From: an uncultured Arcanobacterium sp.
GTDB lineage: Bacteria > Actinomycetota > Actinomycetes > Actinomycetales > Actinomycetaceae
NCBI GenBank assembly: GCA_958428545.1
Contig: CAUAGM010000001.1
Coordinates: 1 to 64,000, forward strand
DNA length: 64,000 nt
Direction of reading: 5' to 3'
In this document: piece by piece, positions 8,250 through 16,177 of the stretch
How positions within the stretch are numbered: position 1 is the first letter of the stretch
Layout: every line of letters starts with the position of its first letter
The notes under the pieces: generated by a model
What the model saw: only the letters and a program-made list of their open reading frames with translations
Databases searched by the model: none
What the model was told of the DNA's origin: nothing
Program-made: the position numbers and the translations under genes

Positions 8250-9447
8250 TGAAGGCCTTTACCAATGCATCGAGATTACGTTCCATCAACGTGATATAGC
8301 CTAAATCTCGTTCTTCATCACTCACGCTCTCAAGAGTGTAGATACTTGATGTTTCAACTCCTGTTTCTCGAGCTAAAGTCTGAGCAACTTTCGGGGTGGC
8401 TTTTCCTTCAAAGAAAATAGTGCTGATCTCGTGTTTGCGCACAAAATCAGAAATTGTTGCCAGCTGAGCTGCTGTTGGCTCTTCACTAGGAGAAATACCC
8501 GTTACTGCCACTTGGCGCAGCCCGTAATCGTGAGCGAGATAGTTAAATGCCGCATGTGAGACCACGAAATATCGCTTTTGGGCAGGAATTTTTGCTAGGC
8601 TTTCCTCGAATTTTTTGTCGAGCTTCTTAAGCTCAGCTTGGGTTTTTTCACTGTTTTCCTGATAGAACTGTGCATTATCAGGATCCAAGGCACTCACAGC
8701 TTCGGCGATTGTGCTCACCTGCTTCTGAGCATTTTTGACGCTCAGCCATGTATGAGGATTGACAGCCGAATGATTATCGTGCTGATGATCGTCACCCTCA
8801 GTGTGTTTATGAGGAGCGGTGCCAGCATCGCTGTCGCCATGCTGATCGTCACTACCACTCTCAGACGCATCATCGCTTGCACCTTCTCCAGCACCTTTAC
8901 TTTTAAGCAAAGTCAGCCCCTGAGAGAGATCAATGAATTTATTATCGTCTTTAGCCGCGCTTTTAAGATCGTCAATGAATGTTTCCATTCCTGCACCGTT
9001 GTAGATGATGAGCTGAGCTTTAGAAATTTCGCCCATATCGTTTGGTTTCAGTTCGAAATCATGCGCTTCTTCAGCTCCTGAGATAATGGAACGAACGTCC
9101 ATTTTATCTCCGACCACCCGTTTAGTGAGGTCATATACAGGGAAAAAGCTGGTGTATACGACTGGCTTATCTCCACTCCCACGAGAAGAATCAGCAGAGC
9201 TATTGGTGCCAGTTGAGCCATTTGGCGTGCACGCAGCAAGAGAAAATACCGCCAAGGCAGTAAATACGGCACATATCGAGGAAAAACCTTGGGCAAAGAA
9301 TTTGCTAAAGAATGCAGATGCACCCACCTTGCAGAATTGAGCACCGATAGGTTCAGGTTGCTGGTGAATGTATTTTCTGCTTCCTTTTATATGATTCTCG
9401 CTAATCTTCTTAGCTTGATTAAAGCCAATACTGCGAAGCATTCGCAT
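8242..9447 (-). CDS. znuA: Zinc ABC transporter substrate-binding lipoprotein (ZnuA/AdcA-like)
   Basis: A 401-residue cluster A-I metal receptor. The lipobox FSLAAC puts the lipid-carrying Cys at residue 73, so the signal peptide has an unusually long ~55-residue polar N-region; AAGAGGAAG supports the ATG at 9447, yet a GTG at codon 41 would give a normal length. The SBP core begins VYTSFFPVYDLTKRVVG. A His/Asp-rich loop at ~195-220 (DDQHGDSDAG, HKHTEGDDHQHDNH) is the hallmark of zinc-specific members. NPHTWLS, FVVSHAAFNYLA and FFEGKATP carry the other ligand motifs. First gene of a four-gene operon, presumably Zur-controlled. Confidence 0.9.
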   Translation of the reverse strand: MRMLRSIGFNQAKKISENHIKGSRKYIHQQPEPIGAQFCKVGASAFFSKFFAQGFSSICAVFTALAVFSLAACTPNGSTGTNSSADSSRGSGDKPVVYTSFFPVYDLTKRVVGDKMDVRSIISGAEEAHDFELKPNDMGEISKAQLIIYNGAGMETFIDDLKSAAKDDNKFIDLSQGLTLLKSKGAGEGASDDASESGSDDQHGDSDAGTAPHKHTEGDDHQHDNHSAVNPHTWLSVKNAQKQVSTIAEAVSALDPDNAQFYQENSEKTQAELKKLDKKFEESLAKIPAQKRYFVVSHAAFNYLAHDYGLRQVAVTGISPSEEPTAAQLATISDFVRKHEISTIFFEGKATPKVAQTLARETGVETSSIYTLESVSDEERDLGYITLMERNLDALVKAFNA

Positions 9448-9834
9448 TCTTCCTCTTCTCTATACGCATACGCAGATATCTAAGCACACATAAACAGCAT
9501 ATAAGCTGGATATTTACGATCGACTCTAATTCTTACGCACACATCACTAATGGTTATCACTCTCAATAAGAAGAGTATCATAGGTGTGAGAAAGAAAAAA
9601 ATCATACAAACAGGCTTAAAACAAGCCGCAAAAGAGAGCTAATCAAAATACCGCATTGTGCACACACCTAAACTTCGCGCCTCAAATCACGGCACTAAGA
9701 CGCTACGCATGTGTAGATTCAGCTCTGCAGGCAACTGCAGAATTTCAACCCAACAACTCCGAGGTAGAGCAGGTCGCACAGTTTAAGGATTTTCCACACT
9801 ACCCTTCACTGCTCTTGTAAAGATAGCCACCACC
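9448..9834 (-). promoter_or_regulatory. Upstream region of the zinc operon
   Basis: This 387-bp gap separates the zinc receptor start from the flavodoxin-like stop. It should hold the operon promoter. An AT-rich imperfect inverted repeat lies at ~9555-9575 (ACTCT and AGAGT arms around CAATAAGA, flanked by ATCA and TATCAT); it is the only operator-like element seen and is not a clear Zur box. A small hairpin (TCTGCAG-GCAA-CTGCAGA) lies at 9724-9741 without a T-tract. No gene was found. Confidence 0.3.
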
Positions 9835-10440
9835 TCACGCAGAGGCAGGGAATTTAGCAAGAATTTCGCGGGCACGCGCAAGGAGCGGATCGAGAGCATC
9901 ACGGCGTGTATGATCGTATCCCTCTGCGATATGATCTGCCACAGCTGCCGCCCATTCACCTCGATCACGATATTTCTGCACGCGCTTCGCAAAAGTTTTG
10001 AGCAATAATTTCTCTGCAGGGTTCAACCCCTCGTAGCGCACACCGCCCTCAAGATAGAAATATGAATACTCACCTTTTGCTATCTCGTTTTTCGTAAACG
10101 TGCGCGCAGCTGATTTCCAATCTCGGTCTGGATGCTGCGGAGTACCGCCGTTCGCCCACACAATCACTTTTCCTTTGCCAAGTAAATCTGCTTTCTTAAG
10201 CATGGAACGGAAAGTTTTGAAGCCGCGAATAATATGCATACGAACGCCTGCCCCATAAATCACCAGATCGTAATCTGCAAGATCGACAACCTCTCCACGC
10301 ACAGCCACACACAAATCCTGCAGTGAATAAATATCTGCGTTCAGGCTCTGAGCAATCCAATTTGCGTAGGTACGAGAAAAACCAGTAATAGTGTTGTAGA
10401 TAACGATTGTGCGCTTACTGCAGCCCATAGTCGCGTTCAT
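9835..10440 (-). CDS. Flavodoxin-domain protein
   Basis: A 201-residue protein with an N-terminal flavodoxin fold. TIVIYNTITGFSRTYANWIA is the phosphate-binding loop that holds FMN, followed by LADYDLVIYGAGVRM and GKVIVWANGGTP. It resembles the Flavodoxin_5/HemG-like group, whose members include menaquinone-dependent protoporphyrinogen oxidases, but the C-terminal ~80 residues are charged and family-unspecific, so the substrate is unknown. The start was moved from a GTG at 10455 to the ATG at 10440, because AAAGGA sits 6 nt before the latter. It appears to be transcribed alone. Confidence 0.8.
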   Translation of the reverse strand: MNATMGCSKRTIVIYNTITGFSRTYANWIAQSLNADIYSLQDLCVAVRGEVVDLADYDLVIYGAGVRMHIIRGFKTFRSMLKKADLLGKGKVIVWANGGTPQHPDRDWKSAARTFTKNEIAKGEYSYFYLEGGVRYEGLNPAEKLLLKTFAKRVQKYRDRGEWAAAVADHIAEGYDHTRRDALDPLLARAREILAKFPASA

Positions 10441-10741
10441 ATTAAATCCTTTCACACATATGACACACTGCGTTTAAGCATTGCATTTTCATGGAAGTTT
10501 TGTACCTATGAACGATATTAAGACCTTTCTTTTCTATCTCCAATTTCTTATTTCTGCGCTCATATTAAAGCCCCGCTACTATTTGCAAAAGTTTATCCAC
10601 ATAGGCTTTGCATTGTACGCTTTCACTATCACTGCCTTTTGTACCCACCTAGCAACTTTGAGAACGTTGCCAATACGTGTAGTCTTAGAGAGCTGAATGC
10701 TCTTACAAAAAGCTAGATGAACTTTAGTAAGCAGCGTATAA
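10441..10741. other. Intergenic region with one perfect DnaA box
   Basis: Between the flavodoxin-like start and tRNA-Leu. A TTATCCACA 9-mer is at 10593-10601, about 38 kb from the origin. A TTGAGA-like element about 100 bp before the tRNA could serve as its promoter. No coding sequence is supported. Confidence 0.4.
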
Positions 10742-10825
10742 GCCCAAGTGGCGGAATTGGTAGACGCGCACGGTTCAGGTCCGTGTGCCTGCAAGGGCGT
10801 GGGGGTTCGAGTCCCCCCTTGGGCA
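10742..10825 (+). tRNA. tRNA-Leu (CAG)
   Basis: A class II tRNA of 84 nt. The acceptor stem GCCCAAG pairs with CTTGGGC, the anticodon loop TTCAGGT gives CAG, a variable arm is present, and the T-arm carries GGTTCGAGTC. No CCA is encoded. Confidence 0.95.
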
Positions 10826-10971
10826 CACGATAAAACGTTGATATATCACCGAAAAATGATAGTCAAGGTTTCCCTATATGACTTGTAGGGAACTAAAATG
10901 AAAGCTGCTAGCTCTTAATGCAAGAAATAAAAAGCAAAAGTACCTAAAAGCATTGTTCTGATCAAACGAAT

Positions 10972-11011
10972 TTTTTGGGCGAACAGCTATACAGAACCAT
11001 TCGCCCAAAAA
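10972..11011. repeat. Perfect 12-bp inverted repeat
   Basis: TTTTTGGGCGAA at 10972-10983 is repeated inverted at 11000-11011 with a 16-nt loop. In both orientations the T-run precedes and the A-run follows the GC core, the reverse of an intrinsic terminator, although it lies ~70 bp downstream of a small minus-strand gene. It could still end that transcript by hairpin alone or act as a binding site. Confidence 0.6.
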
Positions 11012-11078
11012 TACAATATAAACTTACTTCTTCTTTTAGAGAAAAGTAACAGAAAACAAGTTCTGCCAAGAGATCACA

Positions 11079-11198
11079 TTACTTTTCCTTTTTCGAATGA
11101 ATATAGCGCCAGACTCCAACACATAGAGCAACTAAGGCTACGGCGATCACCGCAAATACAATTATCGTGGACAAACCTGAAAATACTGCAGCATTCAT
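11079..11198 (-). CDS. 39-residue single-pass membrane protein
   Basis: A short open frame with strong support. GGAG stands 8 nt before the ATG, a hydrophobic helix occupies about residues 10-29 (STIIVFAVIAVALVALCVGV), and a basic tail (WRYIHSKKEK) follows, giving an N-out or signal-anchor topology with the C-terminus inside. No family was recognised. It is flanked by the 12-bp inverted repeat and by a 275-bp gap on the other side, so it is probably monocistronic. Candidates are a small stress or transporter-associated membrane protein or a toxin-like peptide; nothing in the sequence decides between them. Confidence 0.6.
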   Translation of the reverse strand: MNAAVFSGLSTIIVFAVIAVALVALCVGVWRYIHSKKEK

Positions 11199-11473
11199 TG
11201 CAGATACTCCTTCATAGATACTTCCTTCGTGTCTCTGATACTAGTACTAGATTGTGTTTCTACTTTGAATTTTCGATCACGCATCCAGCGATACCAGTTA
11301 AACACAATATGAGCTTGCCGCAACACCGACATTTGTCAGGGTATTTTCCTCGCACATCTCATACCCTCAAACGCAAAAGAGCTACCAGCAGTTTTATGAT
11401 TAGATTGTCTAGCAAGAAATAAATTACTCATGCATACAAACAGGCTTTTTAGATACTTTTCAGGGAGTAGTTA

Positions 11474-11992
11474 ATGAGATCGTATGATTCTAGAGCTGAG
11501 CTGACTGCCGAAATCACCAAACGCGGCACCCTATTTATCGGCGAATTTTTAGACATTTCAGACGACGGCTGGGATCGCCTTCTCGACGGCATCGATCGCA
11601 CACCGCGTCAAATGATCGCCTACCAGCTAGGCTGGATGGAACTACTGCTTGACTGGGAACGTTTAGAGCAAGAAGGCCATGAAGTAGTGACTCCTGCCCC
11701 TGGCTTTAAGTGGAATCAATTAGGCGGTTTATATGAATCATTCTATAAGCGCTGCGAAAAGGCGAGCGCCCAAGAACTCATTGACCACTTTAACGCCTTG
11801 CTTACTGAAATCATCCAGTTGGTTAATAGCTATACCGATACTGAATTATTTGAATCAGGGCAACGAGCATGGGCATCGTCTACCCCATCAGCATGGCCAG
11901 TATGGAAATGGGTTCATATCAATACAGTTGCACCATTTACTACTTTCCGCACCAAAATCAGAAAGTGGAAGAAACAAGAAAAATTATCTTAG
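11474..11992 (+). CDS. ClbS/DfsB-family four-helix protein
   Basis: A 172-residue protein matching the ClbS/DfsB (DinB-like fold) family. It starts MRSYDSRAELTAEITKR, continues with the TPRQMIAYQLGWMELLLDWE helix and the FKWNQLGGLYESFY block, and ends in a Trp-rich KWVHINTVAPFTTFR segment. ClbS hydrolyses the cyclopropane warhead of colibactin and so protects its producer; most genomic homologues lack a colibactin cluster and their substrate is unknown. No biosynthetic genes are near, so a role in detoxifying a foreign genotoxin is only a possibility. GGGAG precedes the ATG. It stands alone between tRNA-Leu and two tRNA-Ser genes. Confidence 0.85.
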   Translation: MRSYDSRAELTAEITKRGTLFIGEFLDISDDGWDRLLDGIDRTPRQMIAYQLGWMELLLDWERLEQEGHEVVTPAPGFKWNQLGGLYESFYKRCEKASAQELIDHFNALLTEIIQLVNSYTDTELFESGQRAWASSTPSAWPVWKWVHINTVAPFTTFRTKIRKWKKQEKLS

Positions 11993-12194
11993 AAAGAAAA
12001 TAGAGCACAGTAAAATAGCTATCATCACATCAGAAAATACAAGAGAAAAACAACTATTTTCGCTTAGTAGTAAGTTTGGGTTTGGTCATACCGTTGGCAT
12101 TGCGAGCTGAATATACTTCTTTTAGTTGGCATTCGATAGTATTTATCGGCTATTCTAGTTGTTGCCTTGATATGTAAATACCATATCCAGTGCT

Positions 12195-12283
12195 GGAGAC
12201 GTGGCTGAGCGGCCGAAAGCGCTTTCCTGCTAAGAAAGTAGGGTGAGAAATTGCCCTCGAGGGTTCAAATCCCTCCGTCTCCG
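12195..12283 (+). tRNA. tRNA-Ser (GCT)
   Basis: A class II tRNA. The acceptor GGAGACG pairs with CGTCTCC, the anticodon loop CTGCTAA gives GCT, a long variable arm is present, and the T-arm holds GGTTCAAATC. It lies 38 bp before a second tRNA-Ser. Confidence 0.95.
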
Positions 12284-12321
12284 CAGAAATTTACAGGGTC
12301 TATCCCTGTGCTTTTCTTATA

Positions 12322-12409
12322 GGAGCGTTGTCAGAGCGGCCGAATGAGACGGTCTTGAAAACCGTTATACGGTAAACCCGTATCGGGGGTTCAAATCCCT
12401 CACGCTCCG
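12322..12409 (+). tRNA. tRNA-Ser (TGA)
   Basis: A class II tRNA. The acceptor GGAGCGT pairs with ACGCTCC, the anticodon loop CTTGAAA gives TGA, and a long variable arm is present. With the GCT isoacceptor it forms a tandem pair close to serS. Confidence 0.95.
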
Positions 12410-12514
12410 CCAAATGGCGTAAAGTATGCATACACATTCAGCTATGCAAGCATATATACTCGTACGCGCCTAGTAGCTAAACATATCTGCTTCACTATTT
12501 ATGCCCTGCCAGTA

Positions 12515-13459
12515 TCACTTCAAAAACGCTTCCAAAACTACAGCGGCGCCATCTGAATCGACGTCATGTGTGACGGCAGAAGCGAATTTTTGCACGTAAT
12601 CCAAAGAATTTCCCATCGCAATGCCCAGCTCAGCCCACGCAAGCATCTCACAGTCGTTACCAGAATCTCCCACAGCCACGGTATGCACAGGATCAACGCC
12701 AAATGCCATGCGCATAAACTCCAAACCTGCAGCTTTGGAAATACCCTCAGGGGCGACGTCAAGCCAAGCAGACCAACCCACCGCATATTCAATTCCACGT
12801 AGACCAAGGCTCCCTACACGTGCCAAAAGTTCCTGCGAACTCATCGATGGCACACGTACTGTAAGACGAGTAGTAGAAGAAACGGCAAGCTCCTTCACAT
12901 CTACGATTTGAGATTTTCCAGAAAGCTCGCCAGGAGGAAACTCTGCCGTGAGACGCCGAGGCTCCGTCACTGATTCTACAGCCAGCATCGCCTCAGGAAT
13001 TTCACTCACAAGAGCGCTAATAGTCTCAGAGGGATCAAAGGTATGGGTGCGAATAATCTGCACAGGCGGTAAACCTTCACACACGTCTTCATGTGCAGGC
13101 TGAACTTCCCCAAAAAATGGGTCAACTGGAATTCCAGCATCGTTCAATGGAAGCTCCCCCACATGAATCAAAATTGCTCCGTTGGAACACACCGCATAGC
13201 CACTGTGAACCTCAAGCTGGCGCAGAGCCACCTGAGTTCCCGCAATCCCTCGCCCAGTGACGAGCATAATGTGAGTGCCAGCATCAACATGTGCGCGATA
13301 GGCGCGTGCTACCCGTTCAGACAGGCTCGTATCATGCCGAAGCAAAGTTCCATCTATATCAAGCCCTATAAGAAGCTCCGACCCTGCTGAAGGAAGCACA
13401 CCAAAAGCGCCCGTATCCAGAAAAAACGGGCGCTGGATACGCTCAGAATCGCTCGTCAC
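12515..13459 (-). CDS. HAD-IIB (Cof-type) phosphatase
   Basis: A 314-residue HAD hydrolase. Motif I is GLDIDGTLL (nucleophile D34, acid/base D36), motif II lies in MLVTGRG, and motif IV is VAVGDSGNDCEML followed by GIAMGNS. The large C2 cap between motifs II and III identifies the Cof/YidA subgroup, which dephosphorylates sugar phosphates, FMN or related metabolites; the substrate here cannot be told. The GTG start has GGAG 5 nt upstream and is 11 bp after the serS stop, so the two form an operon. The N-terminal ~28 residues before motif I are extra. Confidence 0.9.
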   Translation of the reverse strand: MTSDSERIQRPFFLDTGAFGVLPSAGSELLIGLDIDGTLLRHDTSLSERVARAYRAHVDAGTHIMLVTGRGIAGTQVALRQLEVHSGYAVCSNGAILIHVGELPLNDAGIPVDPFFGEVQPAHEDVCEGLPPVQIIRTHTFDPSETISALVSEIPEAMLAVESVTEPRRLTAEFPPGELSGKSQIVDVKELAVSSTTRLTVRVPSMSSQELLARVGSLGLRGIEYAVGWSAWLDVAPEGISKAAGLEFMRMAFGVDPVHTVAVGDSGNDCEMLAWAELGIAMGNSLDYVQKFASAVTHDVDSDGAAVVLEAFLK

Positions 13460-13470
13460 TTCTGCTCCGC

Positions 13471-14784
13471 CTATTGCCCTGCTCCTTTTATCACTTTCTT
13501 TGCAGCTTTTTTAGCTACTGGCTCTATCAGCTCACGCCCACCAAGGTATGGACGCAATGCTTTCGGAATATAGAGCGACCCATCTGCTTGTTGATGATTT
13601 TCAAACATAGCAACCATCCAGCGAGTAGTGGCAAGTGTGCCATTAAGAGTGGCCACCGCAGTGGTTTTACCCTCAGCTGTGCGATAGCGCGTATTGAGAC
13701 GGCGTGCCTGGAAAGTAGTGCAGTTGGAGGTAGAAGTAATCTCCATATAACGATGTTGAGTAGGGAGCCATGCCTCGCAATCAAACTTCTGAGCGGCAGA
13801 ACTTCCCAAATCTCCAGCTGCAGTATTGATCACGCGATACGGCAATTCCGCTTTCGCAATCATTTCCTCTTCCCATGCGAGGAATCGCTGATGTTCCTCA
13901 CGTGCATCTGCGGGATCACAGTAGGAAAACATTTCAAGCTTATTAAACTGATGCACACGAATAATGCCGCGCACGTCTCGCCCGCCGGAGCCGGCTTCAC
14001 GGCGATAGCAAGAACTCCAGCCAGCATAACGCTTCGGCCCTTCAGAAATATCAATAATTTCGTCTTTGTGATACCCCGCGAGCGCAACCTCACTCGTACC
14101 CGTGAGATAGAGATCATCAGCAGGTAAATAATAGATCTCATCGCAATGGGCACCGAGAAAACCCGTGCCGCCCATAACGGCGGGCGAGACGAGCGTAGGC
14201 GTCGTCATCAAAGTAAAACCATAGTTTTCCGCTTGATCTGCTGCCGCCGTCAAAAGCGCCAATTCTAAACGCGAGCCAATACCTTTCAAATAGTAGAAAC
14301 GCGAGCCAGAAACCTTTGCGCCGCGAGCCATATCAACAGCGTCAAGCCCCTCTGCCACATCGAGATGATCAAGAGGCTCAAAACCTTCGGCAGTGAAATC
14401 GCGAATATCTCCAACGTGTTTGAGCACGGTGTAATCGTCTTCGCCTCCTTGCGGTACACCTTCTTCAATAAGGTTGGGGATCGCATACATCGCTTTCGTG
14501 AATTCTTCAGCAGCGGCATTACTTGCAGTTTCCAGCTGTTTCACTTCTTCTGCCATTGCCTTTGCGCGTTCCATCACGCTTGCGCGTTCTTCTGGAGCTG
14601 CTTTTCCGATACTCTTCGAGAGGGCTTTCTGCTCAGCACGGCGATCTTCAAATGCCTGCAGAGAGCTTCGGCGTTTTTCGTCTGCGGCAATGACGGCATC
14701 AACTACAGCTTCGCTCGCACCGCGCGCACGCTGGCTTGCCTTGATGAGATCGGGATTCTCACGAATAAAACGAATATCAATCAT
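13471..14784 (-). CDS. serS: Seryl-tRNA synthetase
   Basis: A 437-residue class II synthetase. The N-terminal coiled-coil arm that grips the tRNA-Ser variable arm covers about residues 25-100. The catalytic core carries motif 2 ([19 protein letters not shown], with HQFNKLEMF after it) and motif 3 near the end ([18 protein letters not shown]). The ATG at 14784 gives the conserved [15 protein letters not shown] start; a GTG 21 nt upstream adds residues outside the family and has no Shine-Dalgarno. A TATTCT hexamer ends 6 nt before this ATG, suggesting a leaderless mRNA. Two tRNA-Ser genes lie 1.1-1.3 kb downstream. Confidence 0.95.
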   Translation of the reverse strand: MIDIRFIRENPDLIKASQRARGASEAVVDAVIAADEKRRSSLQAFEDRRAEQKALSKSIGKAAPEERASVMERAKAMAEEVKQLETASNAAAEEFTKAMYAIPNLIEEGVPQGGEDDYTVLKHVGDIRDFTAEGFEPLDHLDVAEGLDAVDMARGAKVSGSRFYYLKGIGSRLELALLTAAADQAENYGFTLMTTPTLVSPAVMGGTGFLGAHCDEIYYLPADDLYLTGTSEVALAGYHKDEIIDISEGPKRYAGWSSCYRREAGSGGRDVRGIIRVHQFNKLEMFSYCDPADAREEHQRFLAWEEEMIAKAELPYRVINTAAGDLGSSAAQKFDCEAWLPTQHRYMEITSTSNCTTFQARRLNTRYRTAEGKTTAVATLNGTLATTRWMVAMFENHQQADGSLYIPKALRPYLGGRELIEPVAKKAAKKVIKGAGQ

Positions 14785-14796
14785 ACTTCTAGAATA
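14785..14796 (-). promoter_or_regulatory. serS -10 hexamer, leaderless arrangement
   Basis: On the minus strand TATTCT is followed by six bases (AGAAGT) and the ATG of serS. No Shine-Dalgarno lies before the ATG. Confidence 0.5.
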
Positions 14797-14999
14797 TGCG
14801 CTCACAGCGATGCAGAGCGAATTACTAGCACATAGCTAGAGTGAAACCAAGCATAGCTCGATAAATATCTACCACTTCGAGCAAAGCAGACGCCTTAAAA
14901 GCACCCGTATTTCTCGCTACTGTTTATTTTTATGAAAACACAGTACTGTTATGTATGTAGAGCTATGTATATAGAGCTGTGCGATAAGAAAGGAATGTT

Positions 15000-15698
15000 G
15001 TGGGTGCTTTCGATAAAATCGAACGCAGTGTGGAAAACGCTGTTGATAACGTCTTTTCACGCGCTTTCCGCTCAGACCTTAAACCAGTAGAACTTGCATC
15101 TGGTATAAAAAAATCCATGGACGATAAAGCTGCCGCAATTACGCGCGACCGCCTTATCACTCCAAACGACTTCACAATCTCTATATCAGAATCCGACTTC
15201 GAAAAAATCCTCGACTGGGGAGAAGATGAACTACGTTCGGAGCTTATTGATATTGCAACGCAGTATGCACGCGAACAGCGCTACACATTCCTTGGACCTA
15301 TCAACATTACGTTCCTCCAAAATTCGGAGCTTACGCGAGGAAAAATCACAGTGCGCGGCGTCACTAAAAAAGGCGCAGTTGCTCCTGTGACGAGCACGGA
15401 TGCCTCCGAGAAAAATCCGATTATTACCGTCAATGGCGAACGATACCTGCTCACTGGAGCAGTCACAGTAATTGGCCGCGGATCTCAAAGCGATATCGTC
15501 GTCGCTGATCCTGGAGTTTCCCGCCGTCATCTCGAACTGCGCGTGACGCCGAACGGCGTGATCGCAACCGATCTCAATACGACAAACGGGTCTTTTGTTG
15601 AGGGGCACAAAATATCTGCTGCTACTCTCGTTGATGGCAACACCATCACCATTGGCAACACAACCATTATGTTTTGGACAAGCCCGGAGCCAGCATGA
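15000..15698 (+). CDS. fhaA: FhaA, FHA-domain protein with DUF3662
   Basis: A 232-residue cytoplasmic adaptor. Residues 1-115 are the DUF3662 domain (GAFDKIERSVENAVDNVFSR start) and ~150-230 an FHA domain (VIGRGSQSDIVV, GVSRRHLEL, DLNTTNGSFVEG) that binds phosphothreonine. In mycobacteria FhaA binds the PknB-phosphorylated MurJ pseudokinase domain and slows peptidoglycan synthesis. The long disordered linker of mycobacterial FhaA is nearly absent here. The GTG start has AAAGGA 5 nt upstream. It is the first gene of a tightly overlapping operon; the 194-bp region before it should hold the promoter. Confidence 0.92.
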   Translation: MGAFDKIERSVENAVDNVFSRAFRSDLKPVELASGIKKSMDDKAAAITRDRLITPNDFTISISESDFEKILDWGEDELRSELIDIATQYAREQRYTFLGPINITFLQNSELTRGKITVRGVTKKGAVAPVTSTDASEKNPIITVNGERYLLTGAVTVIGRGSQSDIVVADPGVSRRHLELRVTPNGVIATDLNTTNGSFVEGHKISAATLVDGNTITIGNTTIMFWTSPEPA

Positions 15699-16177
15699 GC
15701 GCACTAGCAATAACGCTTCTTCGATTCGGCTTTTTAGCACTCCTATGGATTTTTGTTTTTTCCGTAGTCTTCACCGTGCGCCGCGATACTTTTGGCGTTC
15801 GTGTGCATGGGCGTAAAAAACCATCGAATCGGAAGAAATCTGCGAAATCTAGCGCAAAAACCGCTCGTAGTGCTGCAGGCAGCACGCAGCCTCGCACACT
15901 TTTCGTCACTCAAGGACCGCTTGCTGGCACTCAACTGGCGCTATCATCTGGGGTAGTTATCAGCATAGGTCGCTCCCCTGATTCTGCTCTCGTACTCGAC
16001 GACGGATACGCTTCTTCACGTCACGCACGAATTTTTCTTGACGGCGGGCGAGCAGTTATTGAAGACCTTAATTCCACAAACGGCACGTGGGTAGGCGGTG
16101 TACGTATCCACGAACCAACGGTAATCCCACTCGGTGTGCCCGTCACTATCGGCAAAACAGAATTGAAGGTGCAGTGA
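15695..16177 (+). CDS. fhaB: FhaB (FipA-like) membrane-anchored FHA protein
   Basis: A 160-residue protein. One N-terminal membrane helix (LRFGFLALLWIFVFSVVFTV) is followed by a basic Ser/Lys/Ala linker and a C-terminal FHA domain (VISIGRSPDSALVL, SSRHARIF, DLNSTNGTWVGG). The ATG at 15695 overlaps the fhaA stop as ATGA; an upstream TTG in the same frame is not credible. In actinobacteria this protein links the Ser/Thr kinases to septal and elongation machinery. Its stop overlaps the phosphatase start by one base. Confidence 0.92.
   Translation: MSALAITLLRFGFLALLWIFVFSVVFTVRRDTFGVRVHGRKKPSNRKKSAKSSAKTARSAAGSTQPRTLFVTQGPLAGTQLALSSGVVISIGRSPDSALVLDDGYASSRHARIFLDGGRAVIEDLNSTNGTWVGGVRIHEPTVIPLGVPVTIGKTELKVQ

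Noticed and set aside
10593..10601. Isolated DnaA box considered as a second origin or datA-like site
   Set aside because: A single 9-mer is expected by chance at intervals; no cluster surrounds it.
10972..11011. Intrinsic terminator call for the 12-bp inverted repeat
   Set aside because: The T-run lies before and the A-run after the stem on both strands, opposite to an intrinsic terminator; kept only as a repeat.
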